In this document: positions 1-6,295 of the stretch, piece after piece
Numbering within the stretch: position 1 is the first letter of the stretch
Layout of the letters: every line of letters starts with the position of its first letter
Assembly: GCA_027080755.1 (NCBI GenBank)
Contig: JALWQC010000233.1
Location: 1-6,295, forward strand
DNA: 6,295 bases
Source: Paracoccaceae bacterium
GTDB taxonomy: Bacteria; Pseudomonadota; Alphaproteobacteria; Rhodobacterales; Rhodobacteraceae
Direction of reading: 5' to 3'
Program-made: the position numbers and the translations under genes
The notes under the pieces: generated by a model
Told to the model about the DNA's origin: nothing
Seen by the model: the letters and a program-made list of their open reading frames with translations, nothing else
The model's database searches: none

Positions 1-919
1 CTGCCGCACTGTCCGGCGGGGGCCGGAAAACCCCCGCTCCCGTCACGCGCAAGCCCCGTGACGGCAGCACATAATCCACCCGCATCGGCCCCGTTTCCCC
101 CCATTCCACCGTCATCCGGTCCGCCAAGGGGTCCTGCAAATCCGGGTGGCGCAGCAGGGCCAGCAGCGGCGGCTTCAACCCCGCGCCCGCCTGCGGATCA
201 TTGTTGAAATCCCCCAACAGGATAAAATCCCCGCCGGCAAAGGGCGCTGTCAGGCCGGCATCGTCGCGGAGCTCTTCGCCATCCAGATAACGGCGCCAGA
301 AATCCAGCTCGGCCCCGTTGCGGGCGGCATTTTCCCCCGCCGCCCCGCCAAAAACCGGCACCGTGGCGTGGGTGGCAAGGATGTGCAGCGCCGGCGCGGG
401 GTCCGCCACGACCTCCACATCCCACAGCGCGCGCGAGGCCAGCCGCCCCCCCCGCCATTCCAGCAGATCGAAACTGCGCACAGCCCCCAGCGGATAGCGC
501 GACACAATCGCCATCGCCCCGTTGCCCGGAAACCGGCCAAAGCCATAGGCATCCCGCCAGCCGCGCACAATCCCGTCCCCGTCCAGATCCCGCCCCGAGG
601 GCCGCCCCGCGTTGCCGGCACTGGCAAAAGAATAGGGATAGGCAACCCCGTTTTCCCCCTGCGCCAGCCGGTCCCGAAACGCCGTCAGCGCCAGATTGTC
701 ATAATCGAAAGCAAAATCGTTCAGCAGCAGGATATCGGGGCGCAGGCTCTGGATAACAGCCACCAGCGCCGAAATCTGCACGTCCTTGTCCGCCTGCAAC
801 CCCTTCAGCAACATCCCCGGCCCGTCCCGCCCGAGCGAGACATTATACGCCGCCACCCGCAACGTTTCCCCGCGCGTTACCGCCGGAAACCAGAACACCA
901 GAAACCAAAGGAAAATCAG
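1..919 (-). CDS. Endonuclease/exonuclease/phosphatase (EEP) superfamily protein, probably exported; 3' end cut by window edge
   Basis: The frame is open from the left edge to beyond position 919. From about 862 it reads LRVAAYNVSLGRDGPG, the usual start of an EEP domain. Further motifs are RPDILLLNDF, DLDGDG, GFGRFPGNGAMAIVSRYPL, the TH of ILATHATVPVFGG, GDFNNDP (194-214) and RVDYVLPS. The final SDH-type motif would lie past the edge. EEP enzymes are metal-dependent phosphodiesterases or phosphatases; the substrate cannot be read from sequence. The stretch GLIFLWFLVFWFPAVTRG just before the domain resembles a signal peptide or anchor, so periplasmic action is inferred. The start is unresolved. 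Options are CTG at 919 (overlapping the TGA of the upstream gene), GTG at 898, TTG at 862, or ATG at 1018, which needs a 103-bp overlap and a non-native-looking N-terminus. The usual metal-binding Glu of the DILxLQE-type motif appears to be Asp (LLLND). A run of eight C at 446-453 is read through in frame. The gene sits at the end of the leuCD transcription unit. Confidence 0.82.
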   Translation of the reverse strand, partial: MIFLWFLVFWFPAVTRGETLRVAAYNVSLGRDGPGMLLKGLQADKDVQISALVAVIQSLRPDILLLNDFAFDYDNLALTAFRDRLAQGENGVAYPYSFASAGNAGRPSGRDLDGDGIVRGWRDAYGFGRFPGNGAMAIVSRYPLGAVRSFDLLEWRGGRLASRALWDVEVVADPAPALHILATHATVPVFGGAAGENAARNGAELDFWRRYLDGEELRDDAGLTAPFAGGDFILLGDFNNDPQAGAGLKPPLLALLRHPDLQDPLADRMTVEWGETGPMRVDYVLPSRGLRVTGAGVFRPPPDSAA

Positions 920-1713
920 CCCCGCTGCGCGCGCCGGATAATGCTGGCGATTTTCAGCATCGCCAGGGCCCGCATGGCCAGAGTGGCCGGAATGAAAACC
1001 CAAAGTGTCGTTGCCCATACAATCGCCTGCGAGCTTTCGAAAGTATTCGTACTTAGCCAGTCGAATCCATATGTAGGCAGATAAGGTAAACCATAGATTA
1101 ACAACACCGACAGGATGATGTTGAACAGCGCATCCCGCCGCAGCCGTTTCACCACATCGACCCCCTGACGAACGGTCAACATCGGCAAATTCAGCCACAG
1201 GTTAAAATTGGCGCGATCCTGCGGCCAGTGGAACAGCCACAGCAGCAGGGCAAAAACGGCCGTCAGGCCAACCCCGACGGCAAAGCTGGCCGAGGCCGAA
1301 TAGACCAGCAACAGCGCCGCCTGATCGGAAAATTCCGCCTTCAGGAAAATCGTGTCGATTGCATGGGTGACCGGACTGCCCTCAAAATCCAGCCGCATCG
1401 TGATCCCGTTGGCCCATTCCAGAACCGGAAAATCCAGCAGCCGCAGCTCGATCGCGCGGCAGGTCAGGGTTACGGTGATCAGCTGCATGGCAAGCGTGAA
1501 AACGCGGAAACGGTTATAGGGCGGGGCAAAGCGGAAATCGACGAAACCGGGGTTGGCGGCGCCGTATTCGAAGATCGTGAACACGCCGATAATCGCCCCG
1601 ACCACCAGCGACAATTCCACCGAATCCTGCGAGGCGTCGGGCAACAGCAAAGACGGGATCATGACGATTGCCACAACCCAGAACGCCCTTACTATTGCCC
1701 CCAAAAGGCGCAT
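916..1713 (-). CDS. Six-helix inner-membrane protein of unknown function, downstream of leuD
   Basis: This 265-residue protein has about six hydrophobic segments, near residues 5-24, 33-50, 70-88, 132-163 (long, perhaps a hairpin), 196-212 and 229-250. Between helices 2 and 3 is a polar motif EYGAANPGFVDFRFAPPYNR. A cytoplasmic-looking stretch around 164-195 is rich in charge and contains NLWLNLPMLT and DVVKRLRRD. No enzyme or transporter signature is visible and I do not assign a function. I recall similar proteins beside leuD in Rhodobacteraceae, but that is memory, not a search. The ATG at 1713 is supported by GGAAAGGG at 1719-1726, five bases upstream; a nearer ATG in that leader is followed at once by a stop. 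The gene starts 38 bp after leuD and its end abuts or overlaps the EEP gene, so it is probably cotranscribed with both. Confidence 0.8.
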   Translation of the reverse strand: MRLLGAIVRAFWVVAIVMIPSLLLPDASQDSVELSLVVGAIIGVFTIFEYGAANPGFVDFRFAPPYNRFRVFTLAMQLITVTLTCRAIELRLLDFPVLEWANGITMRLDFEGSPVTHAIDTIFLKAEFSDQAALLLVYSASASFAVGVGLTAVFALLLWLFHWPQDRANFNLWLNLPMLTVRQGVDVVKRLRRDALFNIILSVLLIYGLPYLPTYGFDWLSTNTFESSQAIVWATTLWVFIPATLAMRALAMLKIASIIRRAQRG

Positions 1714-1751
1714 TTACGCCCTTTCCATTCCCGATGCCCCTGACGGAGCGA

Positions 1752-2357
1752 TTAAACCCAGGGCATTTTTGCCCCGTATTCTTTTTCAAACGCCTCGATC
1801 TTGTCGGCCTTCTGCAAGGTCAGCCCGATATCGTCGAGGCCGTTCAGCAGGCAGTGCTTTTTGAAGGCATCCACCTCGAACGGGATTTCCCCGCCGTCAG
1901 GCCCTGTGATGACCTGGTTTTCAAGATCGACGGTAACCACGGCATTGGCGCCGCGGCTGGCGTCTTCCATAAGTTTGTCGACATCTTCCTGCGGCAACAC
2001 GATCGGTAAAATACCGTTTTTGAAGCAATTGTTAAAAAAGATATCTGCAAAACTTGTGGATATTACAACACGAATCCCGAAGTCGAGCAAGGCCCAAGGC
2101 GCATGTTCGCGCGACGAGCCGCAACCGAAGTTGTCCCCCGCGATCAGAATCTGCGCATTGCGGTAGGCCGGCTTGTTCAGAACGAAGTCGGGGATCTCGT
2201 TGCCCTGATCGTCATAGCGCATCTCGTCGAACAGGTTTTTCCCCAGCCCGGACCGCTTGATGGTTTTCAGGAACAGTTTCGGAATGATCATATCGGTGTC
2301 GATGTTGATCAACGGCATCGGCGCGGCAACGCCGGTCAGTTTGGTGAATTTTTCCAT
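1752..2357 (-). CDS. leuD: 3-isopropylmalate dehydratase small subunit
   Basis: LeuD is the swivelling small subunit of isopropylmalate isomerase, which with LeuC converts 2-isopropylmalate to 3-isopropylmalate in cytoplasmic leucine synthesis. The 201 residues match the usual length of the proteobacterial LeuD1 type. Family motifs visible are [10 protein letters not shown] (residues 18-27), [17 protein letters not shown] (74-90, the substrate-recognition loop), [18 protein letters not shown] (102-119) and [17 protein letters not shown] (166-182). It starts 12 bp after the leuC stop, and its ribosome binding site overlaps that stop, so the two subunits are translationally linked. Nothing looks damaged. 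Homoaconitase or other aconitase-family small subunits are possible in principle, but the motifs and pairing make leuD the clear choice. Confidence 0.97.
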   Translation of the reverse strand: MEKFTKLTGVAAPMPLINIDTDMIIPKLFLKTIKRSGLGKNLFDEMRYDDQGNEIPDFVLNKPAYRNAQILIAGDNFGCGSSREHAPWALLDFGIRVVISTSFADIFFNNCFKNGILPIVLPQEDVDKLMEDASRGANAVVTVDLENQVITGPDGGEIPFEVDAFKKHCLLNGLDDIGLTLQKADKIEAFEKEYGAKMPWV

Positions 2358-2365
2358 TGTCTCGA

Positions 2366-2369
2366 CTCC

Positions 2370-2372
<3 letters not shown>
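2366..2372 (-). promoter_or_regulatory. leuD ribosome binding site overlapping the leuC stop codon
   Basis: On the minus strand the sequence is TAAGGAG, in which TAA is the leuC stop and AAGGAG is a strong Shine-Dalgarno match eight bases before the leuD ATG. The overlap suggests translational coupling of the two dehydratase subunits. Confidence 0.75.
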
Positions 2373-3770
<1,398 letters not shown>

Positions 3771-3775
3771 GGTTT

Positions 3776-3781
3776 TCCCCC
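3776..3781 (-). promoter_or_regulatory. leuC ribosome binding site
   Basis: GGGGGA on the minus strand lies five bases before the ATG at 3770. It falls inside the extra codons that a TTG start at 3785 would add, which settles the start in favour of the ATG. Confidence 0.6.
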
Positions 3782-3823
3782 GCAAATATGTTGGATGTAA
3801 CGTGGTGACAGAACAGGCGCGGC

Positions 3824-3910
3824 CTAGCCGTTAGCGGCGAGGATCAGCGCCTCGCCGTGAAACCGCCAGGGCAGGCGGGTGTGGTCGTCCATGTCGAAAA
3901 CTCTGGTCAT
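3824..3910 (-). CDS. Possible 28-residue leader ORF upstream of leuC
   Basis: This short ORF starts with ATG at 3910 and ends in TAG 53 bp before leuC. The peptide begins [19 protein letters not shown] and ends EALILAANG. Its base composition is like the leu genes and it lies on the leuC side of the GC boundary, which argues that it belongs to the leu transcript. No Shine-Dalgarno precedes it. If the weak promoter at 3917-3945 is real, transcription would start about at the ATG, giving a leaderless reading frame. Leucine codons are only three (positions 13, 22 and 24), with an Ile at 23, so it lacks the leucine run of a classic attenuator peptide such as enterobacterial LeuL. It may be a regulatory leader peptide, a small protein or chance. 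I do not recognise a family. Confidence 0.4.
   Translation of the reverse strand: MTRVFDMDDHTRLPWRFHGEALILAANG
3836..3856 (-). promoter_or_regulatory. Hairpin in the leuC leader
   Basis: On the minus strand GGCGAGG and CCTCGCC form a perfect 7-bp stem around a 7-base loop (CGCTGAT). It covers the end of the 28-codon ORF, including its last two Leu codons. No run of U follows, so it is not a simple intrinsic terminator; a pause or leader structure is possible. Confidence 0.35.
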
Positions 3911-3916
3911 GGCGTT

Positions 3917-3945
3917 TGTTTACAGGGGTTTCGGGGGGCGCGCAA
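3917..3945 (-). promoter_or_regulatory. Weak candidate promoter for the leu operon
   Basis: TTGCGC (3940-3945) and TAAACA (3917-3922) on the minus strand are 17 bp apart, each matching three of six consensus positions. The -10 is preceded by TG. The start would fall close to 3910, the ATG of the small ORF. This is the best candidate in the region upstream of leuC, but it is weak. Confidence 0.25.
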
Positions 3946-3959
3946 GGATTCCCGAAACC
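3927..3959. repeat. 9-bp inverted repeat between the toxin-like gene and leuC
   Basis: GGTTTCGGG (3927-3935) and CCCGAAACC (3951-3959) are perfect inverted copies around a 15-base spacer. The repeat lies about 20 bp after the stop of the 128-residue protein and spans the -35 of the weak leu promoter. It could end transcription of the low-GC module, although no U tract follows on either strand, or serve as an operator for the leu genes. Sequence alone does not decide. Confidence 0.45.
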
Positions 3960-3978
3960 AATGTCCCCTAGAAACTAT

Positions 3979-4365
3979 TTAAACGATAAGTATATCGGAA
4001 AGGGCATTGATAACCTTTTCACGATCTTTTCTGTTCAGCGTCCGAACGATCCGCGCATGTTCAAGTAATTTCTCGATAACATTGGTCGAAACAGTTCCTT
4101 TTACCACCGGATCCCATAGCGCCATCTTCTCGGCTTTCACTCTGACGATTTGTGAGAACCCAACTATGGTTTGGCCGGTCCTTGATTCCGGTAACCCGGG
4201 AATGTCTCCATCAGTAAATACGCAATCACCGTCATATTTGTGTTCTGAATTGATAAACAGAAACTCATGTACACCGTTTTCGCAACCGACCAGTATGCAA
4301 AGATGATATTTCCCCTTGCCTGCTATCGCTGAATGGTAGTGGACGATATCCCCAGCATTAAACAT
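3979..4365 (-). CDS. Putative toxin partner of the Panacea protein, SH3-barrel (MazF/PemK-like) layout; function unproven
   Basis: This 128-residue soluble protein has predicted beta strands at GDIVHYH (5-11), KYHLCILVGC (19-28) and EFLFINSE (34-41). A GLPESRTGQTIVGFSQIVRV stretch (57-76) and a helical C-terminus rich in Arg and Lys (about 93-127) follow. A GDIV start, a hydrophobic second strand and a late S-x-IVRV-x3-KM segment recall the MazF/PemK endoribonuclease barrel. I cannot place the catalytic Arg and Thr/Ser with confidence, so RNase activity is only a guess. The ATG at 4365 lies eight bases inside the end of the Panacea gene (ATGTTTAA), giving tight coupling with the presumed antitoxin made first. 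Such order and overlap are typical of type II toxin-antitoxin pairs. It could instead be a non-toxic partner protein. Confidence 0.62.
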   Translation of the reverse strand: MFNAGDIVHYHSAIAGKGKYHLCILVGCENGVHEFLFINSEHKYDGDCVFTDGDIPGLPESRTGQTIVGFSQIVRVKAEKMALWDPVVKGTVSTNVIEKLLEHARIVRTLNRKDREKVINALSDILIV

Positions 4366-4939
4366 ATTCCGATTGCTCGGCTATTCGTTCTGCCTCTTCG
4401 TAATTTGCAGTATCAAACAACAGACCCAAACTCATATCAAAACTCTTACAGTTGCTTTCATCCTCCCAAGCATCAACGTATGCAGCATCTTCATGTGTTA
4501 ATTTGCGGATTTGGGTAAACCCGAGGCTGGACACAGTGGAAAATGCATCTTTTAACGCCTCAATATCACTTGGAGAAAGCACATCTTCAAAATCTAGTTT
4601 TTGGGCATTCAAATAATGATTTGCTGTCCCTGCTGGATATCTCTTCCAAGGAATATCCTTAATCCCGAACTTCCGAATTATATACTTGTTTTCTTTTAGC
4701 AGATCATAAGAAACCGAAGGCACGGGCCCGTGCTGCATAGCACAATAATTATCGTACGTGACCGGGCGGCCCCATTTGTTCAAATGCGCCCTATCGGCCA
4801 AGAAAAGGGTCTTTACGATATCATACTGGGTTGGCTTTATCTCCCGTGAATTAGCGTGCGAAATTACAAATGCTATCGAATAAATTATCCGATCAACATT
4901 TTCGTGTAGTTTAACAACGGGCGCTTTAGATCGCGTCAT
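4358..4939 (-). CDS. Panacea-domain (SocA/DUF4065-like) protein, putative antitoxin
   Basis: The 193-residue protein carries a Panacea-type domain over most of its length. The family signature is clear at KTLFLADRAHLNKWGRPVT (residues 43-61), YDNYCAMQHGPVPSVSYDLL (62-81) and, near the C-terminus, LSPSDIEALKDAF (121-133) with LTHEDAAYVDAW (147-158). Panacea proteins are known antitoxins that neutralise many unrelated toxins by direct binding; Caulobacter SocA, a relative, also delivers its toxin SocB to ClpXP. The neighbour downstream overlaps by 8 bp and is the presumed toxin. The start is set by an in-frame TGA 21 bp upstream (the eighth codon back from the ATG); only a weak GGAAA precedes the ATG. 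A 25-bp palindrome lies 21 bp upstream of the start codon. No separate DNA-binding helix-turn-helix is obvious, so autoregulation is open. Base composition differs strongly from the flanking genes. Confidence 0.85.
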   Translation of the reverse strand: MTRSKAPVVKLHENVDRIIYSIAFVISHANSREIKPTQYDIVKTLFLADRAHLNKWGRPVTYDNYCAMQHGPVPSVSYDLLKENKYIIRKFGIKDIPWKRYPAGTANHYLNAQKLDFEDVLSPSDIEALKDAFSTVSSLGFTQIRKLTHEDAAYVDAWEDESNCKSFDMSLGLLFDTANYEEAERIAEQSEYV

Positions 4940-5043
4940 CTTCGATTTCCAAAATCAAGCGTACTGCGTTCACTGTGATCAGTACCAATGTTTATCGCAG
5001 AAACAAATGTCCATCTCCATAACAGAAGTTTCTCCCTCTCCAT
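4936..5043 (-). CDS. Possible 35-residue ORF upstream of the Panacea gene
   Basis: An ATG at 5043 opens 35 codons whose TGA overlaps the Panacea ATG as ATGA, the classic coupling arrangement. The peptide begins MEREKLLLWRWTFVSAINIG and resembles nothing I know. It has no Shine-Dalgarno, and its ATG overlaps the proposed -10 at 5041-5046, so a transcript from that promoter would miss it. It is listed only because of the exact junction; chance is quite possible. Confidence 0.2.
   Translation of the reverse strand: MEREKLLLWRWTFVSAINIGTDHSERSTLDFGNRR
4961..4985. promoter_or_regulatory. Nested palindrome upstream of the Panacea gene, candidate operator
   Basis: GTACTG (4961-4966) and CAGTAC (4980-4985) are perfect inverted copies, and between them lies TCACTGTGA (4970-4978), itself a palindrome about a central T. 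The two dyads are offset by one base. The position, 21 bp upstream of the antitoxin start codon, suits an autoregulatory operator, a common arrangement in toxin-antitoxin operons. Confidence 0.35.
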
Positions 5044-5069
5044 ATCGTGATTTACATTAGCATTGTCAA
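5041..5069 (-). promoter_or_regulatory. Candidate promoter of the Panacea module
   Basis: A perfect -35 TTGACA (5064-5069) is followed after 17 bp by GATATG (5041-5046), a poor -10 with three of six matches. The start would be near 5034, leaving a leader of about 95 bases that holds the palindrome at 4961-4985 and a repeated ATGGAGA (5014-5020 and 5037-5043, 23 bp apart). Confidence 0.4.
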
Positions 5070-5086
5070 CATTTGGTTAATACGAA

Positions 5087-5102
5087 GGACCGCACTCTGT
5101 CC
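5087..5102 (-). terminator. Weak hairpin just after the M32 carboxypeptidase stop
   Basis: GGAC and GTCC form a 4-bp stem (five with a G-U pair) around an 8-base loop, two bases after the TAG at 5105. The following TTCGTATT is only loosely U-rich. It is in the right place for a terminator but too short to be convincing. Confidence 0.2.
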
Positions 5103-5104
5103 CG

Positions 5105-6295
5105 CTACAAATCATACAAATCGCTGAATTTCGCATCCAGATAGGACAGCAGCGGCGCGGCGGTGGGTTTGTGGCCTACGGCGGTGGCGATGATGTCCTC
5201 GGGTTCCAGCAGGTGCGCTTTTTCGTGAACGTTGGCCTTCAGCCACGCCATCGCCCGGCCGGTTTCCCCCTTGGCGAAATCATCTGCCAGCGACGGGGTG
5301 TCGGCCTGCATTTTCGCGAACAGCTCGCCCGCATAGATATTGCCCAGGCTATAGGTCGGGAAATAGCCGAACAGCCCGACGGACCAGTGGACATCCTGCA
5401 GCACCCCGTTGGAGGGCTTGTCCACCTTGACGCCGAAGTCGCGTTCAAAAGTCTCGTTCCAGACGCCTTCCAGATCGGCCACCTGCAGATCGCCGCGGAT
5501 CATGGCGCTTTCCAGTTCGAAGCGCATCAGGATGTGCAGGTTGTAATGCACCTCGTCGGCCTCGGTGCGGATATAGCCGGGGCGCACGCGGTTGGCGGCG
5601 CGATACAGGTCTTCGGGGGTCGACAGACCGAAATCGCCCATCTCGTCGCGCATGACGCCGAACATCCACTCGGTAAACGCCCGCGAGCGGCCGATCTGGT
5701 TTTCCAGCATCCGCGACTGGCTTTCATGCACGCCCATAGAGGCATACTGCCCCGCCGGTGTGCGTTCCAGTTCCTGCGGCATATTCTGTTCGTAGCGGGA
5801 ATGGCCGACCTCGTGAATCGTGGAATAGAAACAGTCGAACACATTGTCGGGATTGACCCGCGTGGTAATCCGCGAATCGTTGTTGTTGCCCGAGCTGAAC
5901 GGATGGGTGCTAAGATCCAGCCGCCCCGCATCCCAGTCATAGCCGAAGGCGTCGGCCAGACGGCGGGCAACCTTCATCTGCACCTCGGCGGGGAAGGGCT
6001 GCGTGATCTGCGGTGCGTCGGGTTTTTCGGCAATCGCGGCGCGCAGTTCCGTCAGTTTCGGGCGCAAACTGCCCAGCAGCGCCCCGAGGGTTTCCGATTT
6101 CGCCCCCGGCTCGTAATCGTTCAGCAGCGCGTCATACAGATCCCCGCCCTTGGCCAGACAGGCCGCTTCCTGCCGGCGCAGATCCAGGATTTTTTCCAGA
6201 GTCGGCGCGAAGGCGGCAAAATCGTCGTTGGCGCGGGCATCGGCCCAGACCATCTGCGCCGCGGCGGTTTCGCGGGCCAGCGCGGTGGCCAGATC
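5105..6295 (-). CDS. M32-family metallocarboxypeptidase (thermostable carboxypeptidase 1 type); 5' end cut by window edge
   Basis: This zinc carboxypeptidase removes C-terminal amino acids from peptides in the cytoplasm. The frame stays open to the right edge, giving 396 visible residues; M32 enzymes are usually about 500, so roughly the first 100 are missing. The methionine at 6253 is internal, not the start. The HEXXH zinc motif is HEVGHSRYEQ (HEVGH at 5801-5815). About 29 residues later comes HESQSRMLENQIGRS, whose Glu is the third zinc ligand of the family. Other M32 blocks are THPFSSGNNNDSRITTR, IRTEADEVHYNLHILMRFEL, DVHWSVGLFGYFPTYSLGN and the end AAPLLSYLDAKFSDLYDL. All key residues are present and no damage is visible. 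Composition is GC-rich like the leu genes, and the stop lies at the edge of the low-GC block. Its link to leucine synthesis, if any, is only positional. Confidence 0.95.
   Translation of the reverse strand, partial: DLATALARETAAAQMVWADARANDDFAAFAPTLEKILDLRRQEAACLAKGGDLYDALLNDYEPGAKSETLGALLGSLRPKLTELRAAIAEKPDAPQITQPFPAEVQMKVARRLADAFGYDWDAGRLDLSTHPFSSGNNNDSRITTRVNPDNVFDCFYSTIHEVGHSRYEQNMPQELERTPAGQYASMGVHESQSRMLENQIGRSRAFTEWMFGVMRDEMGDFGLSTPEDLYRAANRVRPGYIRTEADEVHYNLHILMRFELESAMIRGDLQVADLEGVWNETFERDFGVKVDKPSNGVLQDVHWSVGLFGYFPTYSLGNIYAGELFAKMQADTPSLADDFAKGETGRAMAWLKANVHEKAHLLEPEDIIATAVGHKPTAAPLLSYLDAKFSDLYDL

Larger units (their letters stand above)
3962..5103. other. Low-GC block flanked by TGTCCC, carrying the Panacea module; possible acquired segment
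   Basis: GC content falls sharply here: one sampled 60-base line (4381-4440) has 23 G or C, whereas the leu and M32 genes on either side are visibly GC-rich. The two genes inside use AT-rich codons unlike their neighbours. TGTCCC occurs at 3962-3967 and again at 5098-5103, and both copies are followed within one base by CTA, the right one being the M32 stop on the minus strand. No integrase, transposase, tRNA or long terminal repeat is present. Insertion between the carboxypeptidase gene and leuC is an inference. Confidence 0.5.

Noticed and set aside
250..645. Minus-strand 131-codon frame inside the EEP region
   Set aside because: It is out of frame with the EEP motifs, which are continuous in another minus-strand frame.
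146..1084. 312-codon plus-strand open frame
   Set aside because: It is antisense to the EEP and membrane genes, is dominated by Arg, Pro, Gln and His as expected of a GC-rich shadow, and shows no domain.
3771..3785. Longer leuC start at TTG 3785
   Set aside because: The Shine-Dalgarno GGGGGA lies inside the extension, and the ATG at 3770 gives the standard 466 residues.
3836..3856. Classic leucine attenuator with terminator
   Set aside because: Only three Leu codons without a run, and no U tract follows the hairpin; kept only as a possible leader structure.
6253..6253. M32 carboxypeptidase starting at the methionine at 6253
   Set aside because: The frame is open up to the window edge and about 100 N-terminal residues of the family are still missing, so this Met is internal.

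Overview
The window looks like a piece of an alphaproteobacterial chromosome, most likely Rhodobacteraceae (Roseobacter/Rhodobacter group). The evidence is the high GC of most genes, the style of the LeuC, LeuD and M32 carboxypeptidase sequences, and the run leuC-leuD-membrane protein-endonuclease/exonuclease/phosphatase (EEP) protein, which I remember from that group but could not check here. Every gene I can support lies on the minus strand, so transcription runs from right to left. The long plus-strand frames are shadows of these genes.

Right part (5105-6295): the C-terminal three quarters or so of an M32 zinc carboxypeptidase, cut at its 5' end by the window edge. Middle (about 3962-5103): a block that is clearly poorer in GC than either side. 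It carries a two-gene module with an 8-bp overlap: a Panacea (SocA/DUF4065-like) putative antitoxin, then a 128-residue protein whose layout suggests a MazF/PemK-like SH3-barrel toxin. Upstream of the module are a perfect TTGACA hexamer, a 25-bp nested palindrome and a short ORF that meets the antitoxin start in an ATGA overlap. A TGTCCC hexamer sits at both edges of the block, which fits a recently acquired module but does not prove it.

Left part (1-3910): a biosynthetic operon. A 28-codon ORF with an internal hairpin lies in the leader. It is followed by leuC (466 aa) and leuD (201 aa), the two subunits of 3-isopropylmalate dehydratase (leucine synthesis). Close behind come a six-helix inner-membrane protein of unknown function and an EEP-superfamily protein that runs off the left edge. 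The EEP frame has no good start codon: it is open back through the end of the membrane gene, and a hydrophobic stretch resembling a signal peptide begins right at the junction.

The most interesting part is the Panacea/SH3-like pair, because Panacea antitoxins pair with many unrelated toxins and this partner is not one I can name. Next are the leuC leader (tiny ORF, hairpin and 9-bp inverted repeat) and the unexplained leu-linked membrane protein. There are no tRNA, rRNA, CRISPR, IS or integrase features. The longest stretches outside the main genes are 3771-3978 and 4940-5104, both described below.
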